DNA of 64,000 bases from Pseudoalteromonas rubra. Lineage in GTDB: Bacteria > Pseudomonadota > Gammaproteobacteria > Enterobacterales > Alteromonadaceae. Positions 11,392-21,314 of this stretch are shown piece by piece. Made by a program: the position numbers and the translations under genes. Every line of letters starts with the position of its first letter. Position 1 is the stretch's first letter. Below the pieces are notes generated by a model. The model was not told the origin of the DNA and did no database searches. It was given only the letters and a program-made list of their open reading frames with translations. The stretch is taken from contig NZ_PNCI01000022.1 in NCBI RefSeq assembly GCF_005887095.1, forward strand, positions 1 through 64,000, in the 5' to 3' direction.

Positions 11392-12825
11392 ATGGATCAG
11401 ACAATACGCTTTAGGCCTTTTAACAGGCTAATCAGCGCCGCCAGACACTGGCTGTTACCACTGTGTGCTTTAACCGCCAGTGCGGTTGCTCAGGCACAGG
11501 AATTCACACAAACACAACTCGAAGAAGTCGCCAAAGTGCGTACTCTGGCCAGTCAGAGCGATTTAAGCTGGCAATTGCTGGAATCGCTGACGACCGAGAT
11601 CGGCCCACGCCTGCCCGGCACAGAAAACGACAAGCTGACGGTGGCCTGGGCAGAGAAACAGTTCAAGCGCCTGGGTTTTGACAAGGTCTGGCTGGAAGCC
11701 GCTACCTTTCCGGAATGGCGTCGCTATCACGAGTCGGCCAAGCTGATCGCGCCGAGCGAACAGCCACTACACATCACGGCATTGGGCAATAGCATCAGTA
11801 CCCCTCAGCAAGGGCTGAGCGGAGAAGTCGTGTTGTTTGAAACCTTTGACGAACTAAAAGCTGCGCCAGCAGGTAGCCTGACAGGCAAAATTGCTTTCAT
11901 CAATTACAAAATGAATCGGGATATTGATGGCAATGGCTATGGTCCGGCAGTCCAGGCTCGTAATAAAGGGGCCGTTGAGGCGGCAAAGAAAGGGGCCATC
12001 GCCTATATGATGCGTTCAGTCAGTACCGCTCATCATCGATTTGCGCACACCGGGGGCAGTCACTATGATGAGCAGGTCACTAAAATCCCGGCCAGCGCCA
12101 TTGCAAACCCGGACGCCGATCAAATTGCGCGTCTGCTCAAGCATGGTCACACTCCTAGAGTCGAAATCAATATTCAGACCGAAGATCTCGGCGAAGGGAC
12201 TAGCTTTAACGTGATTGGTGAAATCACCGGCTCAGAGTTTCCTGACCAATACGTCTTGCTTGGCAGTCATCATGACTCCTGGGATCTTGGTACAGGTGCC
12301 CTGGACGATGGCGCAGGTATGGCACTGACCATGGCTGCAGCCAAGCACATCGCATCAGTAACTCGCCCTAAACGCAGCATTCGGGTCGTCCTGTTTGCCG
12401 CTGAAGAGCTGGGGTTATGGGGTGCAAAAGCGTACTTTAAACGCCATGAAGACAAACTGGCGCAAATTGTCGCCGCTGCTGAATCTGACTTTGGTGCGGA
12501 TGTGGTGTATGCATTTGAGTCCAAAGTGAATGCCGCTTCTCTGCCGCTGGTTCGCGCCATTGCTGAGCAGCTAAAGCCTTTAGGTGTTACCTACATTGGA
12601 GCCAATCGCGCACGTGGAGGTCCGGATCTGATCCCGTTAAATAACCTGACCTCTGCGCCGATTTTCGATCTGCACCAGGATGGCACCGATTATTTTGACT
12701 ACCATCACACCGCAGACGATACGCTGGATAAAGTCGACCCAGCCAAGTTGAAACAAAATACCGCGGCCTATGCCGTCTTCGCACTGATGGCAGCCAATGG
12801 TAAAACGCGCATGCAGGGTAAATAA
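11392..12825 (+). CDS. Secreted M28-family zinc aminopeptidase/carboxypeptidase
   Basis: A 477-residue exported metallopeptidase with an Arg-containing signal peptide (1-35, cleaved near AVAQAQ). A protease-associated-like insert lies at about 135-260. The M28 catalytic domain shows the zinc ligands in GSHHDSWDLG and GALDDGAG, the catalytic/ligand pair in FAAEELGLWG, a later Asp in AAESDFG, and the final His in DYHHTADD. It resembles plasma glutamate carboxypeptidase/carboxypeptidase Q-like proteins. The likely role is degradation of extracellular or periplasmic peptides. The exact specificity cannot be read from the sequence. Confidence 0.85.
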   Translation: MDQTIRFRPFNRLISAARHWLLPLCALTASAVAQAQEFTQTQLEEVAKVRTLASQSDLSWQLLESLTTEIGPRLPGTENDKLTVAWAEKQFKRLGFDKVWLEAATFPEWRRYHESAKLIAPSEQPLHITALGNSISTPQQGLSGEVVLFETFDELKAAPAGSLTGKIAFINYKMNRDIDGNGYGPAVQARNKGAVEAAKKGAIAYMMRSVSTAHHRFAHTGGSHYDEQVTKIPASAIANPDADQIARLLKHGHTPRVEINIQTEDLGEGTSFNVIGEITGSEFPDQYVLLGSHHDSWDLGTGALDDGAGMALTMAAAKHIASVTRPKRSIRVVLFAAEELGLWGAKAYFKRHEDKLAQIVAAAESDFGADVVYAFESKVNAASLPLVRAIAEQLKPLGVTYIGANRARGGPDLIPLNNLTSAPIFDLHQDGTDYFDYHHTADDTLDKVDPAKLKQNTAAYAVFALMAANGKTRMQGK

Positions 12826-13114
12826 AGCACACTATTTTCTATAAGTAAGTGCATGCAGACCTCTGGCGTTGGGTATCTGAGACCAGCGCCATCTCCAAAA
12901 CAAGCAGTGAACAATGGAGAAACTCACCGCAGGCCTGTTTACCTCTCAGATCTGATCAGCCGCTTTATGATCCGCTTTAAAAACGCGTTACTGCTGAAGA
13001 TCATGATGCAGATACAGAGCAGCCAATCCAGCTCCTGAATCAGGCCGCTGCGCTGGGTAATCACAAAGCAAAAACACTACTCAGTGAGTTGTGTTCTAAT
13101 ACACGTTCGAGTGT
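12826..13114. other. Intergenic stretch with no supported gene
   Basis: These 289 bases lie between the M28 peptidase and the convergent GGDEF-EAL gene. A 61-codon open frame (12853-13038) has no convincing ribosome binding site or family resemblance, and I see no strong terminator. Confidence 0.5.
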
Positions 13115-15757
13115 TTAGCGGACGATACTCGCCCGCTCCGGGCGGCTGTGTTTTTGCTCCGCATAATTGAGTATGAACGCCTCAAATTGCGCTGCGTCTG
13201 CAGGCTTAGCATGCAGGAAACCCTGAGTGTAATCACACCCCAATTCCTGTAAAAAGTTAAGTTGCTCTGGCGTTTCAACGCCTTCCGCAATGACTTTCAA
13301 ATGCAGCTTGCTCGCCATCGAAATAATGGCGCTCACCAATGCCCTGTCTTCTTCGTCATCAGGCAGATCACGAATAAAAGCACGGTCTATCTTTAACTTA
13401 GACAGGGGGAAGCGCTTCAGGTAACTCAGTGAAGAGTACCCTGTGCCAAAATCATCAATGGCCAATCCTACCCCCATTGCACGCAAGCTCTCAAGCTGAC
13501 GCTGAATATGGCCGGAATTGTCGGCCAATACGGTTTCGGTGATCTCCAGCGTTAAAGCATCGGCTGCTAATTCGGTTTCTTTGAGTACTTTGGCAACCAG
13601 ACTGGCAATGTCCTGACGCTTAAACTGTGTGCTCGAGACATTCACCGACACAAACAAAGGCTGACCGGTTTGCGTGATCCAGGACTTGGCCTGCGCGCAA
13701 GCCTGATAAAGCACCCATTCGCCAATGGTGATGATCAGCCCTAATTCTTCACAGATGGGCACAAAATCTGCCGGTGAGACCTGCCCCAGCTGAGGGTTAT
13801 GCCACCTGAGTAACGCTTCACACCCGAGTCGCTCCTGCCCGACGATCGGCTGATATGCAAGATACAGCTCGCGATTAGTCAGCGCACGATGCAGCGCCCC
13901 TTCCAGCGCACTGCGCGCTTTGGCATGCTCATGCATCGCAGATGTGAAAAACTGAAAGCAATTACGACCATGCTCTTTGGCCTTATACATGGCACTGTCG
14001 GCATTTCTGAGCAGCACTTTGCGGTCTGCACCATCATCAGGATAGAAAGTAATACCCATACTACCGGACACAAAGGCTTCATGGCCTTCGAGAAAAAATG
14101 GCTCGCTCAGTGCGTGCAGTACTTTGGTTGCAAGCTTTTCCATATCGCTGATTTTTGCCATATCGGGCAATAAGAGGGCAAACTCATCTCCCCCTAAGCG
14201 CGCCACGGTATCTGAATTTCGGGTGCATTCGCGGATCCGGTTGGCCGCTTCAATGAGTAGCTGATCACCAATGTGATGCCCTAACGTGTCGTTTACCGCT
14301 TTAAAACGGTCCAGATCGATAAAACACACCGCCAGGCGGGTTTGTTTTTGTTTAGCCTGCGCCAACGCCAAGTCAAACTTCGTATGGTAATGATGGCGAT
14401 TGGCCAGGCCAGTGAGGTTATCAAAGTTGGCTTGCTGCCACATCAACTGCTCATTGCGTTTGCGGGACGTAATATCGTTAAACAGGGCCACATACATGTC
14501 GATTTCGCCTGTGGCATCGAACACCGCTGATACCTGCAGCCAGCTGGGGTAGACTTCGCCGTTTTTACGCTTGTTCCAGATTTCGCCCTCCCAGTGACCC
14601 CGGGAAGTCAGTGCATCATACAGCTGAGCAAAGTAGGCGGCATCATGTCGGCCCGAGTTGAATATAGACGGGGTGTTACCCAGCACTTCTTGCGCTGTAA
14701 AGCCGGTGATATCTGTAAACGCCTGGTTGACCATCTGGATCTGATTATCACGATTGGAGACCAGCACACCCTCACTGGTCGTCGCAAAGACGGTACTGGC
14801 AAGTCGCTGTTCCTTCTCCCCGGCAAGACGCTTGCTGATATCCTGGATTAAATAAATCGACCCGGTTTCCACGCCAGTACTGTCCAGTACAGCCGTCTTA
14901 CTGATCTCGACATCCCGACGTTGACCTGCCAGTTTGACTTCACATTCGATGGGCTCAGCCCCAAGATTATCCAGGCAGCTACATTCTTCCAGAATAAACC
15001 CAACAGGGCGCCCCTGTATGTTGCCTAAATCGCGCTTGGCTGCCTGATTTGCCGAAACCACAACATTGCTTGAGTTAGTGTAAATAAGATAATCGCCGAT
15101 GGCGTTAAAAATGGCACTAAAGCGGTTTTTCTGTAACTCTGAGCGGCGTTTCGCACGTCGCAATCGCAGCGTAAACATCACTAACACCAAAATGGAACCA
15201 CCCAAAATAGCAATGACACTGCCAAGCAAGATCAGCTGAACCGTATTGGCGTCTTTGAGTTCAGCGGTTTGTAGTGCAACTTGCTGCTCCAGGTTGGATT
15301 GATAGTGCCACAAATCTCGCTCTAGAGTGCGTTGCGCACTGATATCCTGGATCACCGATAGCAGCAGCGGCTGCCCCTCATCACTGGTAAATGGTGCAGA
15401 ATACACACTCACCGTTCTGACTTCATCATTGGCAAGCTGGTGCTGAAATATAAAATAGTTGCGCCCTTCGCTCAGCGCAGACATCCGCTCCTGCTCCACC
15501 TGTTGAGGTGAAAACTGGTTGATCTGCTGGATCTGCATGTCTTCCAGTTGTGCCTGACTGTAACCGTAAAACAAAGCCGCGGCTTCATTCGCCTGAACGA
15601 TATTTCCAGTTTTAGGTTCAATGAGTAACATCACGGCACTATGTTGCTCAAATGCACTTATCGGCAAAGCTTGCTGCGCCGCAGCACTTTTCGCTGCAGG
15701 AAAAAATAGGGCCAGGATGGCAATACATGAGCTGGCTAGTGTGGTTGTTATTTTCAA
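13115..15757 (-). CDS. PAS-GGDEF-EAL cyclic-di-GMP signalling protein
   Basis: About 880 residues. The order is: signal sequence (ending near AKSAAAQQA); a periplasmic PAS domain; a membrane segment (ILLGSVIAILGGSILVLVMF); two cytoplasmic PAS domains (the second with NSGRHDAAYF, followed by a PAC segment); GGDEF with an intact GGDEF signature; and EAL with an intact EAL motif in CEALLRW plus DDFGTGYSSL and EGVET. Both c-di-GMP synthesis and hydrolysis look chemically possible. In such tandem proteins one activity usually dominates. The frame is open to an ATG at 15823, but a TTG at 15757 preceded by GGAGG gives a textbook signal peptide, so I prefer it. Its divergent neighbour is ubiD. Confidence 0.85.
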   Translation of the reverse strand: MKITTTLASSCIAILALFFPAAKSAAAQQALPISAFEQHSAVMLLIEPKTGNIVQANEAAALFYGYSQAQLEDMQIQQINQFSPQQVEQERMSALSEGRNYFIFQHQLANDEVRTVSVYSAPFTSDEGQPLLLSVIQDISAQRTLERDLWHYQSNLEQQVALQTAELKDANTVQLILLGSVIAILGGSILVLVMFTLRLRRAKRRSELQKNRFSAIFNAIGDYLIYTNSSNVVVSANQAAKRDLGNIQGRPVGFILEECSCLDNLGAEPIECEVKLAGQRRDVEISKTAVLDSTGVETGSIYLIQDISKRLAGEKEQRLASTVFATTSEGVLVSNRDNQIQMVNQAFTDITGFTAQEVLGNTPSIFNSGRHDAAYFAQLYDALTSRGHWEGEIWNKRKNGEVYPSWLQVSAVFDATGEIDMYVALFNDITSRKRNEQLMWQQANFDNLTGLANRHHYHTKFDLALAQAKQKQTRLAVCFIDLDRFKAVNDTLGHHIGDQLLIEAANRIRECTRNSDTVARLGGDEFALLLPDMAKISDMEKLATKVLHALSEPFFLEGHEAFVSGSMGITFYPDDGADRKVLLRNADSAMYKAKEHGRNCFQFFTSAMHEHAKARSALEGALHRALTNRELYLAYQPIVGQERLGCEALLRWHNPQLGQVSPADFVPICEELGLIITIGEWVLYQACAQAKSWITQTGQPLFVSVNVSSTQFKRQDIASLVAKVLKETELAADALTLEITETVLADNSGHIQRQLESLRAMGVGLAIDDFGTGYSSLSYLKRFPLSKLKIDRAFIRDLPDDEEDRALVSAIISMASKLHLKVIAEGVETPEQLNFLQELGCDYTQGFLHAKPADAAQFEAFILNYAEQKHSRPERASIVR

Positions 15758-16032
15758 GCCGCCTCCAAACAAATACTGCGCAATGCAATCGACTATAACT
15801 GAAAGCAAAAAGCAAAGATACATAGAGGATCCAGACTATTGCGCCGAATCAATTATTTCTACCGATAGCATAATAGTAGTTAATAAAAGTACGAAACACA
15901 CTCAGGGAGCACTTTTTCATCTGCTGTGCCCTGTGGCAGTAAACCAAACAGGCTCACCAAACGTAAATGTCTGTTCTACATCTGGCGACTTGTTATACTA
16001 GCGCCATTGAATCAGTGCAGCCCTAGATAGTG

Positions 16033-17505
16033 ATGAAATATAAAGATTTAAGAGAATTTATAGCTCTGCTTGAAAAGCAGGGTGAGCTGGTGCGGGTGAG
16101 CCAGCCCATTTCCACCAAGCTGGAGATGACCGAAATAGCAGACCGTACATTGCGCGCCGGCGGGCCCGCTATCTTGTTTGAAAACCCCATAGGCTTTGAC
16201 ATGCCTGTACTCGCTAATCTTTTTGGCACACCAAAACGGGTTGCCATGGGGATGGGTCAGGATGACGTGGAAGCATTGCGCGAAGTCGGAAAACTGCTGG
16301 CGTTTCTGAAAGAACCAGAGCCACCTAAAGGGATCAAAGAAGCTCTGGGTCAAATCCCGGTATTCAAACAAGTACTCAATATGCCCACGAAGGAGCTTAA
16401 AAAAGCCCCCTGCCAACAGGTCGTATTGAGTGGTGATGAGGTCGACCTGACTCAGTTACCAATCCAGCATTGCTGGCCGGGTGATGCAGCCCCTTTGATC
16501 ACCTGGGGCTTAACCGTCACCCGCGGGCCCAACAAAAAACGCCAGAATCTGGGTATTTATCGTCAGCAGCTGCTCGGTAAAAACAAAATTATCATGCGCT
16601 GGTTATCCCATCGCGGCGGTGCTCTGGACTTTCAGGAGTGGTGTCAGCAAAACCCCGGCGAACCTTATCCGGTCTCAGTCGCTTTAGGTGCAGACCCGGC
16701 AACGATCCTCGGTGCCGTTACACCAGTACCAGATACACTGAGCGAGTATGCCTTTGCAGGCCTGCTGCGTGGCAGCAAGACCGAAGTTGTCAAGTCAGTT
16801 TCTAATGATCTGCAGGTACCGGCCACAGCGGAAATCATTTTGGAGGGGTATATTCAACCAGGTGAAACTGCACCGGAAGGCCCCTATGGCGACCATACTG
16901 GCTATTATAATGAGGTTGATGACTTCCCGGTGATGACAGTCACCCACATCACGCATCGCGACAACCCGATTTATCACAGCACCTATACCGGCAGACCACC
17001 CGATGAGCCTGCCATTCTGGGCGTTGCACTCAATGAAGTCTTTGTGCCTATTTTACAAAAGCAGTTCCCGGAAATTGTCGACTTCTACCTGCCACCAGAG
17101 GGATGCTCTTACCGGATGGCCGTAGTTACCATGAAGAAGCAGTATCCTGGTCATGCCAAGCGCGTAATGCTGGGGGTGTGGTCATTCCTGCGCCAGTTTA
17201 TGTATACCAAGTTTGTCATTGTGTGCGACGACGACGTCAATGCCAGAGACTGGAATGATGTGATCTGGGCCATTACGACCCGTATGGATCCTGCACGAGA
17301 TACCACTATGATAGAGAACACACCTATCGATTATCTCGATTTTGCCTCTCCTGTGTCGGGACTTGGTTCTAAAATGGGCATGGATGCAACGAACAAATGG
17401 CCGGGTGAAACCGATCGGGAATGGGGTGAGCCCATCGTCATGGATAACGCGACAAAACAACGTGTCGATGAGATCTGGGATAGCCTGAAAATCATTAAAT
17501 CGTAA
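16033..17505 (+). CDS. ubiD: 4-hydroxy-3-polyprenylbenzoate decarboxylase
   Basis: A 490-residue UbiD decarboxylase using prenylated FMN, close to E. coli UbiD in length and start (MKYKDLREF). It removes the carboxylate of polyprenyl-4-hydroxybenzoate in ubiquinone synthesis. Family segments visible include [10 protein letters not shown], the [10 protein letters not shown] region, the catalytic-site segment [13 protein letters not shown] and the C-terminal WGEPIVMD. The prenyl-FMN synthase UbiX is not in this window. A GTG directly precedes the ATG and would add one residue. The gene lies 144 bases upstream of fre, an association also seen in enterobacteria. Confidence 0.95.
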   Translation: MKYKDLREFIALLEKQGELVRVSQPISTKLEMTEIADRTLRAGGPAILFENPIGFDMPVLANLFGTPKRVAMGMGQDDVEALREVGKLLAFLKEPEPPKGIKEALGQIPVFKQVLNMPTKELKKAPCQQVVLSGDEVDLTQLPIQHCWPGDAAPLITWGLTVTRGPNKKRQNLGIYRQQLLGKNKIIMRWLSHRGGALDFQEWCQQNPGEPYPVSVALGADPATILGAVTPVPDTLSEYAFAGLLRGSKTEVVKSVSNDLQVPATAEIILEGYIQPGETAPEGPYGDHTGYYNEVDDFPVMTVTHITHRDNPIYHSTYTGRPPDEPAILGVALNEVFVPILQKQFPEIVDFYLPPEGCSYRMAVVTMKKQYPGHAKRVMLGVWSFLRQFMYTKFVIVCDDDVNARDWNDVIWAITTRMDPARDTTMIENTPIDYLDFASPVSGLGSKMGMDATNKWPGETDREWGEPIVMDNATKQRVDEIWDSLKIIKS

Positions 17506-17649
17506 CGAATAAGACAGACTTTTTTCTGATTTGCTGATGATAGCCAAGTGGGAAACTGTCTGTCTCGGTGTGAAAGCGGTTACAGGGCAATCGCGAGTAT
17601 GCTAAAGTGCACACACTTTCACCACCGTGCTTATTTTCTAAGGTAAAAA

Positions 17650-18363
17650 ATGCAAGTACTCAAAGCCACAGTGGCCGAGATTTCGCCACTGACTGAATAC
17701 GTATCTAAAGTTGTCTTAACACCCGAGCAGGATGCCGAATTTGCCGCTGGCCACTACCTGCAATTAGTACTTGGTGAAAAAGACAAACGTGCGTTCTCAA
17801 TCGCCAGTAGCCCATCGAAGAAGCATGCGCTGGAGTTACACATAGGCGCATCTGGCGCAGACTCCTATGCCATGCAGGCGCTGGATCATTTAAAAGCAGC
17901 ACACAGCAACCAAGCGCAGGTCAATTTAGAAGTCGGACTGGGCGTTTCTCAAATTCGTCCTGAACAGGCGCGCCCGCTGGTACTACTGGCAGGCGGAACC
18001 GGTTTTTCCTATGTTAAATCGATGGCCGACCACCTGGCGGAAATTAACTATGATCAGCCAGTCTTGTTCTACTGGGGTGTCAAAGAAGAATCAGCATTGT
18101 ATGCCAGGGCCGAGATGGAAGCCTGGGCTAACAGCCGGGCAAACTTCCAGTTTATTCCTGTGGTAGAGCATGCATCAGAAACCTGGACAGGCCACACCGG
18201 CTATGTACACCAGGCGGTGATGAAGGACATTGTCTCTTTGGAACCATACAGTGTTTATATGGCTGGTCGTTTTGACATGATTGGCATCGTACGCGATGAC
18301 TTCATCAACCATGGCGCACAGCGCGAATTTATGTTCGCCGATGCCTTTGCATTTATCAAATAA
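17650..18363 (+). CDS. fre: NAD(P)H-flavin reductase
   Basis: A 237-residue ferredoxin-reductase-fold flavin reductase. The N-terminal barrel has the flavin-binding RAFSIASSP near residue 52. The NAD(P)-binding domain starts at LLAGGTGFSYVKSM near residue 112 and ends with the YMAGRFDM segment. It reduces free riboflavin, FMN or FAD with NAD(P)H. The reduced flavin can serve iron reduction, ribonucleotide reductase activation and prenyl-FMN chemistry, and the last of these fits its place after ubiD. It has the size of E. coli Fre (233). Confidence 0.92.
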   Translation: MQVLKATVAEISPLTEYVSKVVLTPEQDAEFAAGHYLQLVLGEKDKRAFSIASSPSKKHALELHIGASGADSYAMQALDHLKAAHSNQAQVNLEVGLGVSQIRPEQARPLVLLAGGTGFSYVKSMADHLAEINYDQPVLFYWGVKEESALYARAEMEAWANSRANFQFIPVVEHASETWTGHTGYVHQAVMKDIVSLEPYSVYMAGRFDMIGIVRDDFINHGAQREFMFADAFAFIK

Positions 18364-18491
18364 TGCACCAGATGCGCGGTCTCTTGATCGCGCTTCAATC
18401 AAAAAAACCAATCGTTGTGATACAAATAATCCATTTTTAAAATAAACTTCGTTTATCCATACTGGGACTGTCACTTAACAGGAGAACCCAC

Positions 18492-18902
18492 ATGGCTAAA
18501 CAATTTATCTCAGACATCATGTCTACCCAGTTTCCACTGATCACACCCGATACCGAAATCACCGACGCCATTGTCCAGCTCGAAAAATTCGCCCTATTTG
18601 GTGCGCCGGTACAAGATCATGCTGGTAAACTGGTGGGCTTTATTTCCGAACAACAGTTACTGGCCCCGCTGCTGCAAAGTAGTTATTTCTGTGATGGCGC
18701 CACGGCAGTCGGCCAATTGATGCGCACAGAGACCCTGTCGGTCAGCAAAACCACCACAGTGGTAGATTTAGCCATGCAGATGCAGCAGGACAAACCCAAG
18801 ATCTATCCGGTCATTGAGCATGGCAAGGTGATAGCAGTGGTGACCCGCAGTCAGGTACTCAATGCACTAAAAGAAAACTACTTAAGCTGCTCAGCGCACT
18901 GA
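18492..18902 (+). CDS. Tandem CBS-domain protein
   Basis: A 136-residue protein made of one CBS pair. The first domain covers about residues 8-63 (IMSTQFPLITPDTEI then GKLVGFISEQQLL), the second about 75-130 (LMRTETLSVSK then GKVIAVVTRSQVL). CBS pairs usually bind adenosine nucleotides and regulate a partner. No effector domain is attached, so the target is unknown. AGGAG lies seven bases before the ATG. The adenosine deaminase gene next to it is convergent; a shared purine theme is only a guess. Confidence 0.8.
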   Translation: MAKQFISDIMSTQFPLITPDTEITDAIVQLEKFALFGAPVQDHAGKLVGFISEQQLLAPLLQSSYFCDGATAVGQLMRTETLSVSKTTTVVDLAMQMQQDKPKIYPVIEHGKVIAVVTRSQVLNALKENYLSCSAH

Positions 18903-18932
18903 GCAGCAGGTATTTGAACGTACTTACGCCAG

Positions 18933-19928
18933 TTAGGTATATTTCTGTAACAGCGCCTGCTTATCCGAGTCACTTAAAAAAGCAATCTCAACCGCATTGG
19001 CTTGCGCCTGTCTGATATCCGCTTCACTGAGCCCTGCCAGTGGCGCGGCCCGCTCAAATTCGTTGTCCAGCTCCACCCCTTGTACTGCCGGATCATCTGT
19101 ATTAATTGTCGCCAGAATGCCATGATCTAAGAATTGCTTGAGGGGATGGGTCTCAATGCTCGCGACGGTGCTGGTTTGCAGGTTACTGGTCAGGCAAGAT
19201 TCAATGCCAATGCGGTTGTCGCGCAGATAATCCATCAGCTTAGGGTCTTCAATGGCTTTCACACCGTGGCCAATGCGCGTCGCTCCCAGCTCGTTGATCG
19301 CCTGCCACATACTGTTGGCACCCTCCGCCTCGCCTGCGTGAATGGTCACGCCCAGATACGCATCACGAACTTGTTTAAAATGGTCGTTAAATAATGTCCC
19401 CGGAAAACCGATTTCATCACCGGCCAGATCTACAGCAACTAAGTCATTTTTAAACGCCAACAGGGCATCGAGTTCATATTGGCATTTCTCAACACCAAAG
19501 GTACGCGACATAATACCAATCAGATTGACCTTAATATCACGCCCCTGAGTAGCCGAATGAATCCCGTCAACGACCGCTTCCACTACACCTTGTGGATGTA
19601 AGTCATGGGTTTTGGCCATATAATAAGGACTAAAGCGCAGCTCGGTGTAATCCATCTTCTGAGCAATGGCATCTTCGACATTTTCAACTGCAATACGGCG
19701 ACAGGCATCATAATCGCCCAACACCTTGACGCCCCAGTCCAGCTTTGCCAAAAAGGCCATCAGGTTTGGCGCATTATCGAGTACCTGGACATGTGGCCTC
19801 AGGCCTTCCACATCGTGTGCTGGAAGCGGCATATTGAACTTCTGACCAAGGTCCAAAATGGTCTCTGGACGTACATTACCGTCTAAATGGCGGTGTAAAT
19901 CAAGTAAAGGTAGTTTGGTATTGATCAT
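18933..19928 (-). CDS. add: Adenosine deaminase
   Basis: A 331-residue enzyme of the amidohydrolase fold, like E. coli Add (333). Zinc ligands appear in LDLHRHLDG near residue 10, the catalytic His/Glu segment in TIHAGEAEG, and the metal Asp pair in TINTDDPAV. It deaminates adenosine and deoxyadenosine to inosine forms for purine salvage. The segment [12 protein letters not shown] and the spacing of motifs match the prokaryotic adenosine deaminase group rather than adenine deaminase. It is single, with convergent CBS and no operon partner. Confidence 0.95.
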   Translation of the reverse strand: MINTKLPLLDLHRHLDGNVRPETILDLGQKFNMPLPAHDVEGLRPHVQVLDNAPNLMAFLAKLDWGVKVLGDYDACRRIAVENVEDAIAQKMDYTELRFSPYYMAKTHDLHPQGVVEAVVDGIHSATQGRDIKVNLIGIMSRTFGVEKCQYELDALLAFKNDLVAVDLAGDEIGFPGTLFNDHFKQVRDAYLGVTIHAGEAEGANSMWQAINELGATRIGHGVKAIEDPKLMDYLRDNRIGIESCLTSNLQTSTVASIETHPLKQFLDHGILATINTDDPAVQGVELDNEFERAAPLAGLSEADIRQAQANAVEIAFLSDSDKQALLQKYT

Positions 19929-20165
19929 AAGGCACTCGGATTGCAGATAAAATTTTTCAGATCATACGCAGCCTAAGTGTAGATTCAAGGACAAATATCC
20001 GCAAAGTCGATTATTTATACCAATCCACATTCATATATAGTCATCCCAATGGACAACTGCTTTTGCTACCGATTTTAAAAATTGTTATTGAGCGCGCACA
20101 TAGCGCGTTGTTCCGAGGTTTTCTCAGATCAAGATAGGTGATATTACAAGCTGACGGGTGCCAGA

Positions 20166-20193
20166 GCAAAAAACCGGTCTGACGACCGGTGTT
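20166..20193 (-). terminator. Terminator of the hem operon (after hemY)
   Basis: The stem ACCGGTC (20173-20179) pairs with GACCGGT (20184-20190) around a TGAC loop. On the minus strand a T run (complement of 20168-20173) follows, about 20 bases past the hemY stop. Confidence 0.85.
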
Positions 20194-20210
20194 TTGCCTG
20201 TATAAATGAT

Positions 20211-21314
20211 TTACTGGGTGGCCAGCAGGTAGGCCTTATCAAATTGCCCCGTTTTGGCATAGGCCTGTTCGGCTTGTTGCTGCCACAGCCCTTGCCAGGG
20301 TGATTGAGCCAATGTATCGAAAATCTTGGCTGCCAACTCATGCTCCCCTTGTGCATTAGCCAGACACGCCAGACAGAACAGCAGTTCAGGCTGATCCGGC
20401 TGTTTCTTTAACGCAGCCTGGATCAGTTTACGCAATTCAGGGTCCGAACTGGCGGCGTACTGTAACGCCTCTGCCAGTTGCTGATATTGACCTTTTTTAA
20501 GATATTTCAGTAGGTCGCCACGCACAGCATCAAATTGGCCATGACGCAGCGCTTGTTGGGTCAGCGCTGGCGCTGCTAAAGGCCGCAGCGCTTTAGGCAG
20601 CGCATTAAACGTGGTCTGCGCCGTGCTGTCATCGATTGCAAACAAAGCGTGCAGATACGTTTTCCAGCGCGCCTCTGACCAATCCAGCTGTTTGTACTTT
20701 TGCTGGAGCAATGCCAGTGCTTGTTCACTCTGCCCGGCCTGGATCAAAGCCTCAAGATAGCTTGCCACCACACTGTCAGACACCTTTTTATCGGCCATCT
20801 GTGCCCCCAGCAGGGTTAATGCCTGCTCACCCTGATTGGCTGCCAGCCAAAGTTTGGCAACCTGCCCTTGCGACTGGGGAGACATCGCCTGTAGATCTGC
20901 CAATGCCTGCGTCGGCTGCTGCTGTTGCAACGCAACCCGAGCCGCCATCGCGCGCTGCTGATCCTGCCAGTGAGTAGGCAAGTCACCGATCGCCAGGGCT
21001 TGTTGCAATTGCCCGTCATCGCCATTAATACATGCCCAGACAGCGGCTTCCAGTGCTTGCTGTTGACGTTTATTTTTGCGTCCTTTCAGCCAACCACGGC
21101 TGCGGGCGAAGGTTCGCCAGAGTGCACCGAGCAAGTTCAGCACCAAAGCACCGAGCAGCACAGCAAAAATCATCAAGACAGCGAGTGCAAACAAGGAGGT
21201 CTCTATGGTGTGGTTGTTCACCGCAATCAGCAGATAGCCTTTCTCGTCGATCAATAAATGGCCGGCTGCCAGCACGCCCAGAAGCACTAAAACAGAGATC
21301 AGTGTGCGTGTCAT
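20211..21314 (-). CDS. hemY: HemY, membrane-anchored TPR protein of the haem operon
   Basis: A 367-residue inner-membrane protein. Two hydrophobic segments lie near the N-terminus (about 5-22 and 40-63), followed by a mainly cytoplasmic/periplasmic TPR-rich region of HemY_N and later repeats. It belongs to the proteobacterial HemY family of unclear role in late haem synthesis, not the Bacillus oxidase of the same name. The ATG at 21314 overlaps the hemDX stop by four bases (ATGA) and has AAGGAG eight bases upstream. A GTG at 21323 is too close to that site. The overlap indicates translational coupling. Confidence 0.9.
   Translation of the reverse strand: MTRTLISVLVLLGVLAAGHLLIDEKGYLLIAVNNHTIETSLFALAVLMIFAVLLGALVLNLLGALWRTFARSRGWLKGRKNKRQQQALEAAVWACINGDDGQLQQALAIGDLPTHWQDQQRAMAARVALQQQQPTQALADLQAMSPQSQGQVAKLWLAANQGEQALTLLGAQMADKKVSDSVVASYLEALIQAGQSEQALALLQQKYKQLDWSEARWKTYLHALFAIDDSTAQTTFNALPKALRPLAAPALTQQALRHGQFDAVRGDLLKYLKKGQYQQLAEALQYAASSDPELRKLIQAALKKQPDQPELLFCLACLANAQGEHELAAKIFDTLAQSPWQGLWQQQAEQAYAKTGQFDKAYLLATQ

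Noticed and set aside
12853..13038. 61-codon plus-strand frame after the M28 peptidase
   Set aside because: No ribosome binding site, low-complexity product and no family resemblance.
18374..18393. GCGCG/CGCGC stem after fre as a terminator
   Set aside because: Short stem, ten-base loop and no T run on the plus strand.
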